Below are positions 22,659 to 32,936 of a stretch of 64,000 nt of DNA, in pieces. How positions within the stretch are numbered: position 1 is the first letter of the stretch; each line of letters begins with the position of its first letter. The stretch is from Fulvia fulva (taxonomy: Eukaryota; Ascomycota; Dothideomycetes; Mycosphaerellales; Mycosphaerellaceae). A model generated the notes under the pieces. It made no database searches, was not told the DNA's origin, and saw nothing but the letters and a program-made list of their open reading frames with translations. Location of the stretch: assembly GCF_020509005.1 (NCBI RefSeq), contig NC_063015.1:4588001-4652000 (forward strand). Reading direction: 5' to 3'. The position numbers and the translations under genes are program-made.

Positions 22659-24871
22659 AGCTCCAGAAATCACGCAGACCATCAGCGTCGAAGGAACATC
22701 GCGGGCCTTGCACCTGACGCATATTTACCGCCAAGCATCAGTCTTTTGGACCGCGTACTGGCCCAATGTGCTATCGGTAGCACTACGCGGTCCAAAAGAC
22801 TGCACTATACTGGATTGGAGCGCGCCAGCGAACATGCGGCAATATCGTCCCCGGCTACTATCATCCATATGGAGCAAGAGCACGCTTCAGCTTCTCGGGG
22901 GAGCGCCCATGGTCGCCCGAAGTGTCAGCACTCGTAACCCTGACCAGATACTAGCATGCGTGGATGCATACTTTCCGCGGATCCAACACGACTGCTTTTA
23001 CTTGCACTGTGTAGCTGATCATCGTTTGCTACCTAGTCGTCTACTACCTTGTCAGGAGATGCAAGTATCCGGGGCAGAAGCTGGTCCTCGAGGCTTGAGC
23101 GTCTCCGATCCTATAGTCGGTGATGTCGCTTCAGACATCTACGCACATACTATGCTTCCAAGCAAGGACATCCGAGCCTCCGCAAAGTCAGGCCGGCTTT
23201 CTAAGCCTTGCACGTATCCAGCAATGATGGCTGTTCGAAGTCACAACTGGGGATTCGCTGAGAGCATCAGCACCACCGGCTAACACCCGAGCGACCTTGC
23301 GAAGTCTAGCACATTTTAACGAGCATCGCTACAAGCGTAGCGACAAGCACGGACAAGCTTTTAGCCACCCACTCGAACGACGCATGGTTGTAGTAGCTCA
23401 GCCTCGCACACCCCGACAACGTGGCCGCATTCTACCACGAGATAAGGAATGGATCTCAGCTCAAGTCAATGACCTGGGCAAAGTAGGGACTCACTAAGCT
23501 ACAGTGATATGTGAGCTAGGGAAACCCACCACAGCATTCAGAGTACTGCAGCTTGTCATGATACAGCAGCTACGAACATGCGACCTACGAAGCAACACCG
23601 AACTTATTCTCGACTGCTCAGAGGTTCTCTCCCAGTGGAAGTGGACCACCGACAGAATCGGTCCTATCCAAACATGCCAGGAAGGCCACACCACCGAAGC
23701 CGATGTCCTTGCAAGTGCCGTGTTGAACGCCCAGCTGTTTTCATCGCTCTCAGTCTGCATACCATGAACGTTTACTAGGTCTCCGGACTTACGCAATCAA
23801 TGGTGCAAGCGTCGCCTACCAGAGCCCCCAGGTTGGAGCAAGAATCGTTCTGGCATACGATGCGCTCATCCATAACGGAAGACGCAATGGCGAAGGCTGC
23901 CAAGATTGGCAAAAGCACGAGGGAGAGCTGCATCTACATGTCATTGGTCTTTGTTCGGGTACGTGAGATGTCAGAGATTGCTTACTTCGACGTTACTCGT
24001 GCTGACGTGTAAAGTCTAGTAAGGCGAGCTTGGTATGCTTATAGCACATGGGGAGCCGCAAGGCTGATAGATATACCGACTGACATCGACGCGGTTGACT
24101 CGCCGTAATGCCGGGTAATCGATCCAGAAAGTGCTACCACCCAGAGCTAGTTTCATGCCAAAATTGGTAGTATACGAGATCATGAAACATGCGACCTAGA
24201 AGGAACACAAACGTGCAGAATGCAAACACAGCTCGACAGTAGCAGGCCATTTTGACACGGGCAGATCTCACTTCGCAAACTCGGGTAGAGGGAGGCAAAT
24301 TGCAAAACATGAGCTTGGATCCAACACTCGGCGTGGAGATGCTCACAGACGATGACGATGCCTGCATCGATTGAAGTCAAGACACGACATGCTTTTGGGT
24401 CACTGGCCATGCACAGAAGGCTTTCAATCTGGCTGGTATGGTCTAGAGCAAGTCCTTCGGCGAAGAATGCTCGGCGGCCATGTGACGCTACTAGCTTCCA
24501 CCAACGACACTCACCACATGGGTTGATACTATCCACGCTCGATATCAACACTTCCTCGTTTGCACAAATGTGCCACAGTGCCAAAAGGCAGTCTGAGCTT
24601 CCGCACATGTTCACTACACTATGATGGTCACATCCGCAATATGAAGTGCGTAGACTTCATGCATCCCCAGGTGACAGCGACGACGCCAACAATGCGGAAG
24701 GCGCAGTACACGACTGATGAATATTATTCCTTGCTCTTGATTGCCCCTTGGTCAACTCGATTGACAAGATTGCACAGCATGACACAAGATCTATGATTGT
24801 ACACTGCCATTTCTAACCATCGATTACGGATCTATCACCCTCTCCTCTACGAATGCACCACACCCCACCCT
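22659..24871. other. intergenic, 2.2 kb, with one perfect inverted repeat
   Basis: Open frames here (for example 22537-23283 on the plus strand, overlapping the previous gene) lack family features. The only clear structure is the inverted repeat at 22739-22802. Confidence 0.5.
22739..22802. repeat. perfect 19-bp inverted repeat with 26-base loop
   Basis: The arms at 22739-22757 (CAGTCTTTTGGACCGCGTA) and 22784-22802 are exact reverse complements, and neither side extends by even one base. It lies 80 bases past the stop of the rhodopsin-like gene, so it could fold in the 3' UTR. It might also be the trace of a small foldback element. Confidence 0.85.
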
Positions 24872-25753
24872 CTACGCCAGATACTTCTCAAACCACTTAA
24901 TCCCCTGCTTCTCCGCCTCATCCATAGCCTTCTTATCCTTCGCCGCACTCCAATCACCCCTTAACGCAAAGCCATGAATCTGATCCTGATATACCTCAAT
25001 CTCACTCGCCGAGATTTTCTCCCCCTGCTCGCCCTTCTCCTTCTTCTGCAACGCACTCCTAATCTCCTCGACCTGCTCATTACTCAACAGCGAGTCCTTG
25101 TCTCCCACTGCTAAGCTGAGAGGTACCACAACGGGGTCGAAATCTCCCGGAATCGCAACAAGACTCGGATGACACGCATACGCCGCATCCACACCCCGTC
25201 CCTCGGCACCCGAGAACGGCTTCTGCGCCGCAAGAATAGCATACCTCCCGCCCCAACAAAACCCAATGGCACCCACCTTATCCGTGCCCGGCACGCCTCT
25301 GACGTGATTAATAAACCCCTCAATAACCGGCCTTGCAACCGCCTCTCGATGTTTGATCAACCAAGGCCCCAGCATCGCCCCAATGGACGCCGTAGCGGCC
25401 GCAGAATCTGTCAAGCTCCTCGCCTCCCTCTTCGGCAAAGGTGGCTCCGCAGTATCCAAGAAATCAATAGGGAGGAAATCGCCGTCATGGATATCGGGAA
25501 TGTAAGCGGTAAAGCCGGATTTGGCGTAGTTGTCTGCGAGGAGGCGGACGTTAGGGAGGCGCCAACCGAAGATGTCGGCGAGGAAGATGACGGATTTGGT
25601 TACGCTGTCGTTCTCAGGGCGGGCGACGTAGACTTGCAGACCGCCGATTTCTTCTTCTTTGCCTGAGGGGGTTTTGGTCGTGTCTGCGAGCTTGCCGGAG
25701 AGGCAGCAGGAGGACATGCCAATGCCTGAGCCTGTAGTGGTGGTGGAGGACAT
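24872..25753 (-). CDS. dienelactone hydrolase family protein
   Basis: A 293-residue alpha/beta hydrolase of the dienelactone hydrolase family, with no intron. The nucleophile is C166 in GFCWGG, the acid D218 or D220 in AVGDKD, and the base H260 in QIHGFAL, which together form the Cys-Asp-His triad of this family. Family members open lactones made in the ring cleavage of aromatics; many fungal ones have unknown substrates. The N-terminal GMSSCCLSGKLADTTKTPSG is typical of fungal members. There is no targeting signal, so it is likely cytosolic. Confidence 0.9.
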   Translation of the reverse strand: MSSTTTTGSGIGMSSCCLSGKLADTTKTPSGKEEEIGGLQVYVARPENDSVTKSVIFLADIFGWRLPNVRLLADNYAKSGFTAYIPDIHDGDFLPIDFLDTAEPPLPKREARSLTDSAAATASIGAMLGPWLIKHREAVARPVIEGFINHVRGVPGTDKVGAIGFCWGGRYAILAAQKPFSGAEGRGVDAAYACHPSLVAIPGDFDPVVVPLSLAVGDKDSLLSNEQVEEIRSALQKKEKGEQGEKISASEIEVYQDQIHGFALRGDWSAAKDKKAMDEAEKQGIKWFEKYLA

Positions 25754-26085
25754 GGTGACGTTTGGGCATGTGGTGTTTTTGGTTTAGGACGCCTGCGATT
25801 TGGGGTGAGTTGTCGGTCGTTTTATACTGCGGGAGCTCCGCGGCATTGGTCCTTTGGAAGGGAGCTTGGCCGGGCTCTATGTAGTTGTTTGGAATACAGA
25901 TGCGGACATGAAGTCATGAGATCTGTAGCTATGGTATGGTCTGCAGCTACAGAAGCTTAGAATGAACTCGCCGCGTAGCGATAGCTATAGCTACTGTGCT
26001 CTTGGGCATTGATAGCGGGGTACCAATGTCAATTCAGCGACTTGTATATCCTCAGGTCCCAATCGTCTTGATGCGCTATAGCACG
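25754..26085. other. intergenic
   Basis: Promoter of the dienelactone hydrolase gene and 3' flank of the gene at 26086. Nothing else recognised. Confidence 0.5.
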
Positions 26086-26820
26086 CTAGGCTTTGAAACG
26101 GTTAACGACGTCTGGGATCGACAATTGTGTGCGGAATATGGGATGCAACCGCCCACTGCACTTGCATGGCCGGCCATGTAATCGCCTGTCATTCCAGCAC
26201 TTGTAGGCTTCATCAAGTTCGCATTCCAACTTGTATTCCTTGATGCTCTGTTTGATCCTGTTGTTCACTTGCTTGGGCGTAAGATATCGTGGGAACTTGA
26301 GGCCAGTATTGGGATTGCGGACGTCAGGTCGAGGCGAGGGCAAAGGTTGAGGGCGTGGAGACGGTGGAGGGCATGGCGATGGGGGCGATAGCTTCAGCTC
26401 ATTCTCGCCTGCCGATATAATCTGAGAGAGGTCTGGCAGATCTTCACGGTTGTCCTTTTGGGGTTGAAGTCGTGGTGTCGCCGGAGGCTGGTCCGCGACA
26501 GGCTGGTCGGCAACAGCCTTTGTGCCCGCAACAGTCTTCTGACTGTAGGTGGACTCATACAGACCCCGTGCCAATTCGAATGCGTTCCGTCCCACAGGTT
26601 CCTCATCCCCCAAGGTAAGGCCTTCAGCCGAAGGCGCATCACCACCACCTCGCAGCGTCAACACGGTACCAGCATGGTCAGCACTCCACCTTCGACCCTT
26701 CTGTATAGCGTTGTCCTCCAACACCTTCTTGTAATCCCCACTACCTTTCCAATGCCTCAGACGCTCCTTACGAGACGTTCCTTCCTTGCGAGACGTTCCT
26801 CCCTTGCGAGACTTTGCCAT
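26086..26820 (-). CDS. hypothetical basic, proline-rich protein
   Basis: A 244-residue intronless frame from ATG at 26820. The N-terminus has a short basic repeat (KGGTSRKEGTSRKERL). The middle, about residues 105-170, is proline-rich (PPSPCPPPSPRPQPLPSPRP). The last 75 residues look folded, with a lysine-rich helix (VNNRIKQSIKEYKLECELDE) and a CxCxGRLHP motif. I do not recognise it. It sits 18 bases from the end of THO subunit 5 on the same strand. Confidence 0.55.
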   Translation of the reverse strand: MAKSRKGGTSRKEGTSRKERLRHWKGSGDYKKVLEDNAIQKGRRWSADHAGTVLTLRGGGDAPSAEGLTLGDEEPVGRNAFELARGLYESTYSQKTVAGTKAVADQPVADQPPATPRLQPQKDNREDLPDLSQIISAGENELKLSPPSPCPPPSPRPQPLPSPRPDVRNPNTGLKFPRYLTPKQVNNRIKQSIKEYKLECELDEAYKCWNDRRLHGRPCKCSGRLHPIFRTQLSIPDVVNRFKA

Positions 26821-26838
26821 GCGACCTCTGAGACACCA

Positions 26839-27618
26839 CTAGATCCCCTCCTTGGCCCTCTTCTCAAAAACCTTCCTAACGTTCTCCTGCCCACCTAACC
26901 ACTTCTCCACCTCATTGTCAAGTCTACCTAACTCCTCCTTCTTCAGATTCGTCTCCTTGACCAGTGCCTCCTTCCTCTTACCCAGCTCCTGCCGTTGCTT
27001 CTCCAGTTCCTGGCGAGCAGCGTGTTCATCCGCGATGCGCGCGAGCGTCAGGTCGTGTTCATTGGAGTCGGCGTGTTCTGGGTGCTGGGCGATGAATTCC
27101 TCTGTTGAGATCATGGGAAGGCGGGTGTACTTGTGGCTTCGACACTGGTCAGCACTACACATAAGCTCTTTGAGGCAGGATGCTCACTCAAACCCCTCAC
27201 ATCCCCTTATCTCCCCTCTCAAGTGGCCCTGCTCGTAGTACAGATTCTGCAGCTCCAGATGCAACGAATCAATTTCCTGGCGTGCCTCGGTGGTCTCCTG
27301 CTTCGTGGTCCTGACGCTCTTCACGGCGTTCCTGTTCAGACCCCGCAACAGCGCGAGACGAGCGTTGAGTTTACGTTGGGCGTCGAACTGCTCATCAGAA
27401 GGCTCCTCGGCGTGGTTCTGCGCGATGAGATCCGTGAGCTCGAGGCATTGTCGGCGGGCTTCTTCAGCGGCGCGGAGGACAGAGAGGAGGGTGGGGTCTG
27501 TGATGAGGTGATCGGCTGTCATGATGGCCGAGGATGCGTTGTGTATGAGTGTGCTGGTAGAGCTGGTGTGGTAGTGAGCGTGTCTGCTTGGATGTAGATA
27601 TGTTGTTCTTCGAGACAT
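26839..27618 (-). CDS. THOC5: THO complex subunit 5 homologue
   Basis: Two exons, 27618-27188 and 27136-26839, encode 242 residues. The intron (27187-27137, 51 bases) has donor GTGAGC, a GCTGAC branch site and an AAG acceptor; this choice gives the family block GFDHKYTRLPMIS. The match to THOC5 rests on the coiled-coil block SLHLELQNLYYEQGHLRGEI, then EEFIAQHPEHAD, then a long charged coiled coil (EKQRQELGKRKEALVKETN). THO couples transcription to mRNA export in the nucleus. The protein is short compared with animal THOC5 but close to fungal forms. A second ATG (27522) could be the real start, since the first 32 residues are low-complexity. Confidence 0.8.
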
Positions 27619-28150
27619 CGTCGCGCCTTCACTTCCAAGTCCCAGGCTTCGCTTAGCGCGGGTCTCGCCGCATACCCCTGTCACTTTTCACAAGACACTC
27701 GCTCGGGATTTCCCATGTGTCCAAGCAAGGGATGATACAATACATACGGAGCGCGCGCGACTCAGCAACTTCGCTTACCTGCATGCCCAAGCATCGGCAT
27801 TTCGAAGCAAAGCAAAGCAAGCCATTGATGCTGCAGATCTTTCTTCTGTATCAAGCGACTATATCCTCTGGGTATCTAAAGCTGTACACACCTGTCCCCT
27901 CCCATCCCAGTCTACTCCTTCTCCGGCCTGCCAATCAAACTGTACAAAAGCGGTATTTACCAGATCAAGTCAATAGTAACCCCACGTGGCTGCATTATGT
28001 GCATAGACGCTCCCAAGCCCGTGGTCGTGTCGTGTCGGGTGCCCCCCCCCCCCAAATGTCATCATTCCTTTCGGTCATCACCGATCCGTGTCTCATTCTC
28101 GGGCTTGCCGAGTTAGTTCTTCATGATCGTCCCGAGACAGATTACCATCA
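27619..28150. other. intergenic with a 12-base C run
   Basis: Promoter of the THO subunit gene and 3' flank of the histidine kinase. A run of twelve C lies at 28042-28053. No gene recognised. Confidence 0.5.
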
Positions 28151-30883
28151 TCAAGCAGCAATAGCCAGGAGCGTCTCGTCCACAAGGTGGCTGGCGCAGT
28201 ATTCTGTGATCAACCGCTGCAAGTCCAGCAGTTTGTAAGGTTTTGTCATGAAGCCCTTCATTCCCACTCCCGCAGCTCGTTCCAAGGCACTGTCTGTCAC
28301 GTCTGCTGTCACTGCCAGAACTGTCGGTTTGCGGCTTTGCTGAACACCTTCCATGCTCAGTATCCGCTCCGTAGCTTCATAGCCGTCCATGAGTGGCATC
28401 CACAAGTCCATGAGAACAATGTCGATATGCTTGTCTTCGTCTCGTGGCTGGCACATCTGGCGTACTGCTTCTGCGCCGTCGTGTGCTTCGTAGATGTTCT
28501 TATACCCGAATTTGCTGAGCATGTTGACCAATAGCTTTCTGTTAATCTTGTTGTCTTCGGCAACCAGGAAGTTGAGCGGGAACCTCGTCGACAGTGTGCG
28601 GTCGATCTCCGGGTTCATGACAGACTTTCGAACACGTCGACGGGCTGATGCCTTTTCTCTCTCGCTCGGTGGTGATGGCAGTGAGATTGGCGGACTCGAG
28701 GCGACCTCCACGCCAATGTGGGATTTTGGTGATGGTGGCGTTGATGGTGAGACCATTGTTGGAGGTCTCGAGAAGGTGTTCTGGAAGACTGCTTCGTGAA
28801 GTGCTCGTGTCAGCTTTCGAGGACTGCCCGGCTCTGCAGGAAGAGGTCGAATGTGCTGTGACTCGTACATCGCCGGTCGAGCAGGCCGTGGTACAGGGGA
28901 CCGATACGGCGACGCCGGCCTGCTGATAGTATCCCCCGCATTGATCGGGACCTTGATCTCGAACTCCGTTCCACGGTTTGATCCAGTGGTCTCTGCCCGA
29001 AGGCACATCAGATCGCCACCAAGCTTCCTTGCAATGCCCTTCGCCACCAGGAGACCAAGGCCCAGGCCTTCACTCGATCTCGTAATTGATCCATTTTCCT
29101 GAGCGAATGGCTGAAAAAGTCGAGGCAAGAATGCTGCAGGAATACCAGGTCCGTTGTCCGAGATCCTGATGGAGATGTACCGACTACGGTTGCTGAGCTT
29201 GACATCCACCTTGATCAGGCCATCAGTCTTGTCTGTGAACTTGAGCGCGTTCAAGAAGACACAGGATATGAGCTTGCTTAGATCTCTCTCGTCGATGAAC
29301 ATGGTGCTAGGAACACCGGGGTCGAGACTCCACTCGATGGTCTTGAATCCAGCAGTGCCATCTGACCCTCGGGTCCGTACTTCGATAATCTCGCCCCGTG
29401 CTGTTTCCACGGCAATTGCCGAATCTGGTCGACCTCCAACCTTCAGTCCTTCGTTGATAACGTGCTGCAGCAGATCTCCCAGGCTTGTGTGGCGCAGTCC
29501 TGGAGCGATAATCCTGCTGGCACCACTGTACACCTCTCTGGCCAGCTCTGCATCTTCGTCAGTCGATACGTCCGCTAACTCTGCTCCCATGACAGACTGT
29601 TTGTGCAGATCCAAGGCTTGCGGAACTCCTTGCTTGACGTCAGGCTCCGAGCAACGACATGAAGACGGACCGCGAGAAAGACGAGCAAGCTTGTTGGTAA
29701 GGTTGGAATCACTTGTATTGCGAGAAGTTGCTTGCGGAAACGCGTCATCTCGCCGCCGCTTGTTTGGCCGTGCCAATGGCAGATTGTGGCCAGCGACCAA
29801 GATCTCCGGCCGTCGATCTGCAGTGGCTGAGAATGGCAATGCAGAGTCTGCAGATTCTTCGGACAATGGTAGCGACAGTTCCGGCACGCTCAGGTCCATG
29901 TCGTAGGCATGAACGACATTATCAGCAGCCTCAACTGCTCGTCTTGAGCTGTCCTGGACAACTTCGATATTGTCTTTCAATGCCTCGAAGACTTTGCGCA
30001 CTCGAGGGTCGCTCTGAGTCTCCGCTGCCTCCATGACGGTGGCCATCATGACATCGAGCATCCCCACGATGCCTTGCATGGGCGTTCTGAGCTCATGTGA
30101 CAGACTGCCAGCGTAGGGTCGCAGAGACTGAGCAACAGTGACTGCATCGTGCGGTATGATGCGGCTCTTCTCGGTCAGCGCGGCCGCTGGCTTGACGAAG
30201 TTCGCACCCTGTAGTAAGGTGTAGGCAATCATGTCTTCCAGTGAATGCATCATCAGCTCAGTGAAAGCCCACGACAGCGGCTTTTGAGCGGCACTCTCAG
30301 CAGACCACAGGGCGCCGAAGTGTGCAAAGCATTTGCTGTCTTCAAACAATGGTACGGCCATGTAAGCGTCGCAAGGTGTCGGCAAAGTGTTTGGGTTGTT
30401 CGTGATGAATTCGTTCAGACGATCTGGAATGCAAAAGACCTTGTCGTGGCGCATGTACGCGCATGGGCAGCCATACGCATGAAACTTGGTCTGTTTCGCG
30501 GTGTTTCTGGTCCCGTCTCGACCGCAATAGTGAAGTGCGGTGGCCATCATGCACGCTCCAGGCTCTCCGAGCGGTGGCATCTCGACGGCGGAATGCTGGT
30601 CGTCGACGAGAACTCGCTTCATCACGAAACAGAGTTCAGCACCCAGGATCTTGCACATGCCCTCGGTGAGGGCACCCCAGAAGTCATCTGTTGACAGCTG
30701 CCTCAAAGACTTCTTCAGCTCGATAAGCTGCTCCAGTGCTCTGCTCTCCGCCGGCGAATACAAGCGAGCCAGTTCCCGCTCGAATCGGGGGTTGCCATGT
30801 TGCAGGACGTCTTGAGTGCCGTGCTGGGGAAAACAAATGGTCGTTCGATCCATGTCTGGTTGCTCCCCACTGCTAGCACTCAT
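28151..30883 (-). CDS. hybrid histidine kinase with GAF domain
   Basis: A 910-residue hybrid sensor kinase counted from the first ATG (30883). The frame is open upstream to a GTG at 30916, so an upstream exon is possible. Domain order: GAF-like sensor (about residues 50-240), HisKA with the phospho-histidine in SHELRTPMQG (about 261), HATPase with DNGPGIPAAF and GLGLGLLVAKGIARKLGG (about 530-655), a serine- and proline-rich linker, then a C-terminal receiver (about 774-900) with the phospho-aspartate in IVLMDLWMPLMDG (about 826). No membrane segment is visible, so it is probably cytosolic. It feeds a His-Asp phosphorelay. I cannot fix its class among fungal hybrid kinases. Confidence 0.93.
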   Translation of the reverse strand: MSASSGEQPDMDRTTICFPQHGTQDVLQHGNPRFERELARLYSPAESRALEQLIELKKSLRQLSTDDFWGALTEGMCKILGAELCFVMKRVLVDDQHSAVEMPPLGEPGACMMATALHYCGRDGTRNTAKQTKFHAYGCPCAYMRHDKVFCIPDRLNEFITNNPNTLPTPCDAYMAVPLFEDSKCFAHFGALWSAESAAQKPLSWAFTELMMHSLEDMIAYTLLQGANFVKPAAALTEKSRIIPHDAVTVAQSLRPYAGSLSHELRTPMQGIVGMLDVMMATVMEAAETQSDPRVRKVFEALKDNIEVVQDSSRRAVEAADNVVHAYDMDLSVPELSLPLSEESADSALPFSATADRRPEILVAGHNLPLARPNKRRRDDAFPQATSRNTSDSNLTNKLARLSRGPSSCRCSEPDVKQGVPQALDLHKQSVMGAELADVSTDEDAELAREVYSGASRIIAPGLRHTSLGDLLQHVINEGLKVGGRPDSAIAVETARGEIIEVRTRGSDGTAGFKTIEWSLDPGVPSTMFIDERDLSKLISCVFLNALKFTDKTDGLIKVDVKLSNRSRYISIRISDNGPGIPAAFLPRLFQPFAQENGSITRSSEGLGLGLLVAKGIARKLGGDLMCLRAETTGSNRGTEFEIKVPINAGDTISRPASPYRSPVPRPARPAMYESQHIRPLPAEPGSPRKLTRALHEAVFQNTFSRPPTMVSPSTPPSPKSHIGVEVASSPPISLPSPPSEREKASARRRVRKSVMNPEIDRTLSTRFPLNFLVAEDNKINRKLLVNMLSKFGYKNIYEAHDGAEAVRQMCQPRDEDKHIDIVLMDLWMPLMDGYEATERILSMEGVQQSRKPTVLAVTADVTDSALERAAGVGMKGFMTKPYKLLDLQRLITEYCASHLVDETLLAIAA

Positions 30884-32404
30884 GCCCGTCTCTCCTGGTG
30901 AGCTGCTAGTAGCCACGCGTTCGCAACCCTCTCGCGCGCACCTGCTGCCGTTGGGAGAGTCGTGTTCATGCGAGTAAAGTGCACTCGTAAGTGCACGCTT
31001 GCCAAACCCGCTGGTGTTGTTGTAGATGACGACGAAGTGTAGGGCTCAGGATATTAATTGCGGACCTCGCACAAGTTTACAACGACGAGCAAGGGAGCGG
31101 TGGTGCAGCTTTCCACGGGCTCGGTCAGTCAGGGTATCTGGTCAGTGGTATCCGTATCTGGGCCCGCGGTTTGATTAGCAGGGATGTGCGGGTTCGGGAT
31201 TGAAAGCGGGAAATCAGCAGGTGCGAGGTGCAGCGAGAGGTGGTGCTTGTGTAACGTGTGTGCTTGTCGGATTTGCAGGCAGCAAGCGCCAGCATGCAGA
31301 TGGTTGTTGTGTGAGTGTGTGAGTGTGTGAGTGTGTGAGTGTGTGAGTAGTGTGAGTAGTGTGTGTGTCTTGTCACGTCCACATGTGCAGCGCTGGAGTC
31401 GTCTGAAGGTGTGAATTGGGAAGGCAGCGGGAGCGCCAACGGTCGACGGCGAGTGGATCCAACTTCCAAGGTTGCATCCAGGCTCCAGCAGACGGGAGAG
31501 GCCACTGGAGGCGTGAAGCGCGGTGAGGCGCATTCTTCGGGGACAAACGACCGGTCCAGACCACACCCACCGGCACTCGAGCCCGCTCGACTGCAGCGGC
31601 CCTCTCTTGGCCGCATGCTGCATCGACTGTGGTTGGTCATGTCGAGCACGCTTTTGCTGATCTTTTCGCCATCGAGTGCGCCGTGGCCAGCCTGTGCGAC
31701 ACGACCATTCGTGCGCTCAGGCAATAGGCATGCACAAACGGCAGTGAATACCCTGCCAAGCATATTCGCAATTGATGAACTGACCAGGTTGAGCTTCTCC
31801 GGCTGAGTCCAGACTACACCGTGTACACCCCCAAATGGCGATCGCCCTTGACCCTTGCAGCTCACGGCCAGACCTACGACCCTTTCAACATGTCCCAAAA
31901 TCTGCTCATCGTCACGTGGGATGGACCAACACCGGCTGGACAGTTTGCATAGATTGGATTCTGACTGCATAATGTCTCCCTGCTGTGCCTGTGACTGGGC
32001 TCACTTATCTTATGCCGGGTCGAGATGCCACCAAAGCGCCGACAATCAATCTCTTGCGCCAGGACCCGTGCGCAATGGCTCTTCACCTGCAAGACTTTGA
32101 TAACGCAAACTTCGAAGGCGGACCTTCAATGTAACATTGAATCGAGCTCTACTGCCACCAACGCGGCTCTAGGCCATCGCCGATGAGGCTGAACTACGCG
32201 ACCGGCTCACACCGTGAGGTTCCATGGTTGACAGAAGAGCCTCCATCTCCTGCCCTCCGGATGGACCGGCACAGCCCAATGAAGTGGTTGCGACACAGGA
32301 CTTAGGTCCGGTGTCTTCCTACAAGCTTTACAGATCCCTGGTTCGGATTTTGTACTCACTGTTGCGGGCCAGCTTACTGATCGATCATCGACGATAAGAT
32401 GTTC
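30884..32404. promoter_or_regulatory. upstream region of the histidine kinase
   Basis: About 1.5 kb with no supported gene. A 281-codon minus-strand frame at 31125-31970 is low-complexity and runs through a microsatellite, so it is not called. A long 5' leader or further upstream exon of the kinase may lie here. Confidence 0.4.
31309..31370. repeat. GTGTGAGT microsatellite
   Basis: About five tandem GTGTGAGT units pass into a GTGTGT run, upstream of the histidine kinase gene. Confidence 0.9.
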
Positions 32405-32936
32405 AGTCGGCAACCTCTTTGCGTATCTGATTGCTCCGCTGGATGATGTTCTCCTGCAAATGGCGCATGAGGGCTGACATGGGTATAGCCACTTCCGATC
32501 CGATCTCAATCTGTAACAGTGGATCGTGCTCAATCGCATGGGTCAATCGGTCAGGTGTCAGCTCGAGCTCTTCATCCAGAAGAACGTCCACAAACAAGCA
32601 TTATGCCCTGTATTGGGTCCTGCTTCGAGTATGTTGAGAGTCCCGCGTTGGCCAGATCTCTGGGACCACGTTCGCCTGGCATGAAGCTCGCTCTGTTCGG
32701 TAGCAGCCACTGGACCTGGACCTCCACACGAATATTGAACTCATTCATACTGTGTGTGTGTGTGTGTGTGCGTGTGCGCGCGAACCAGTGCGAAGCATTA
32801 TTGCGGCGCCATCGCAATTCATGCAGCTCTCACTTACAATGGCAAGATGATCATGGTGCATTTGTTGGCCGTGGAGCAACCGAACTCGGATCTGCGCTTG
32901 GCAGCGCGTGCCTCCTACTATGCTAACAATACTCAC
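32405..32936 (-). pseudogene. possible decayed small gene
   Basis: Three protein-like minus-strand pieces lie in order: CQAQIRVRLLHGQQMHHDHL ending at a GTAAGT donor near 32840; FNIRVEVQVQWLLPNRASF after an AG acceptor near 32743; and ELELTPDRLTHAIEHDPLLQ to a stop at 32403-32405. The second and third are in different frames, one base apart near 32605. This could be a broken gene, an unrecognised extra splice, or chance. I do not recognise the product. Confidence 0.3.
32751..32770. repeat. (TG)10 microsatellite
   Basis: Ten TG units followed by CGTGTGCGCGCG. Confidence 0.9.

Noticed and set aside
22537..23283. A 248-codon plus-strand frame after the rhodopsin-like gene
   Set aside because: It overlaps the conserved gene in another frame, crosses the inverted repeat and has no recognisable domain.
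27137..27187. Alternative acceptors at TAG or CCAG in the THO subunit 5 intron
   Set aside because: One would leave an intron of about 33 bases and the other breaks the frame; the AAG acceptor restores the family block and has a well-placed branch site.
31125..31970. A 281-codon minus-strand open frame
   Set aside because: It runs through the GTGTGAGT microsatellite, is low-complexity, and shows no domain or splice support.
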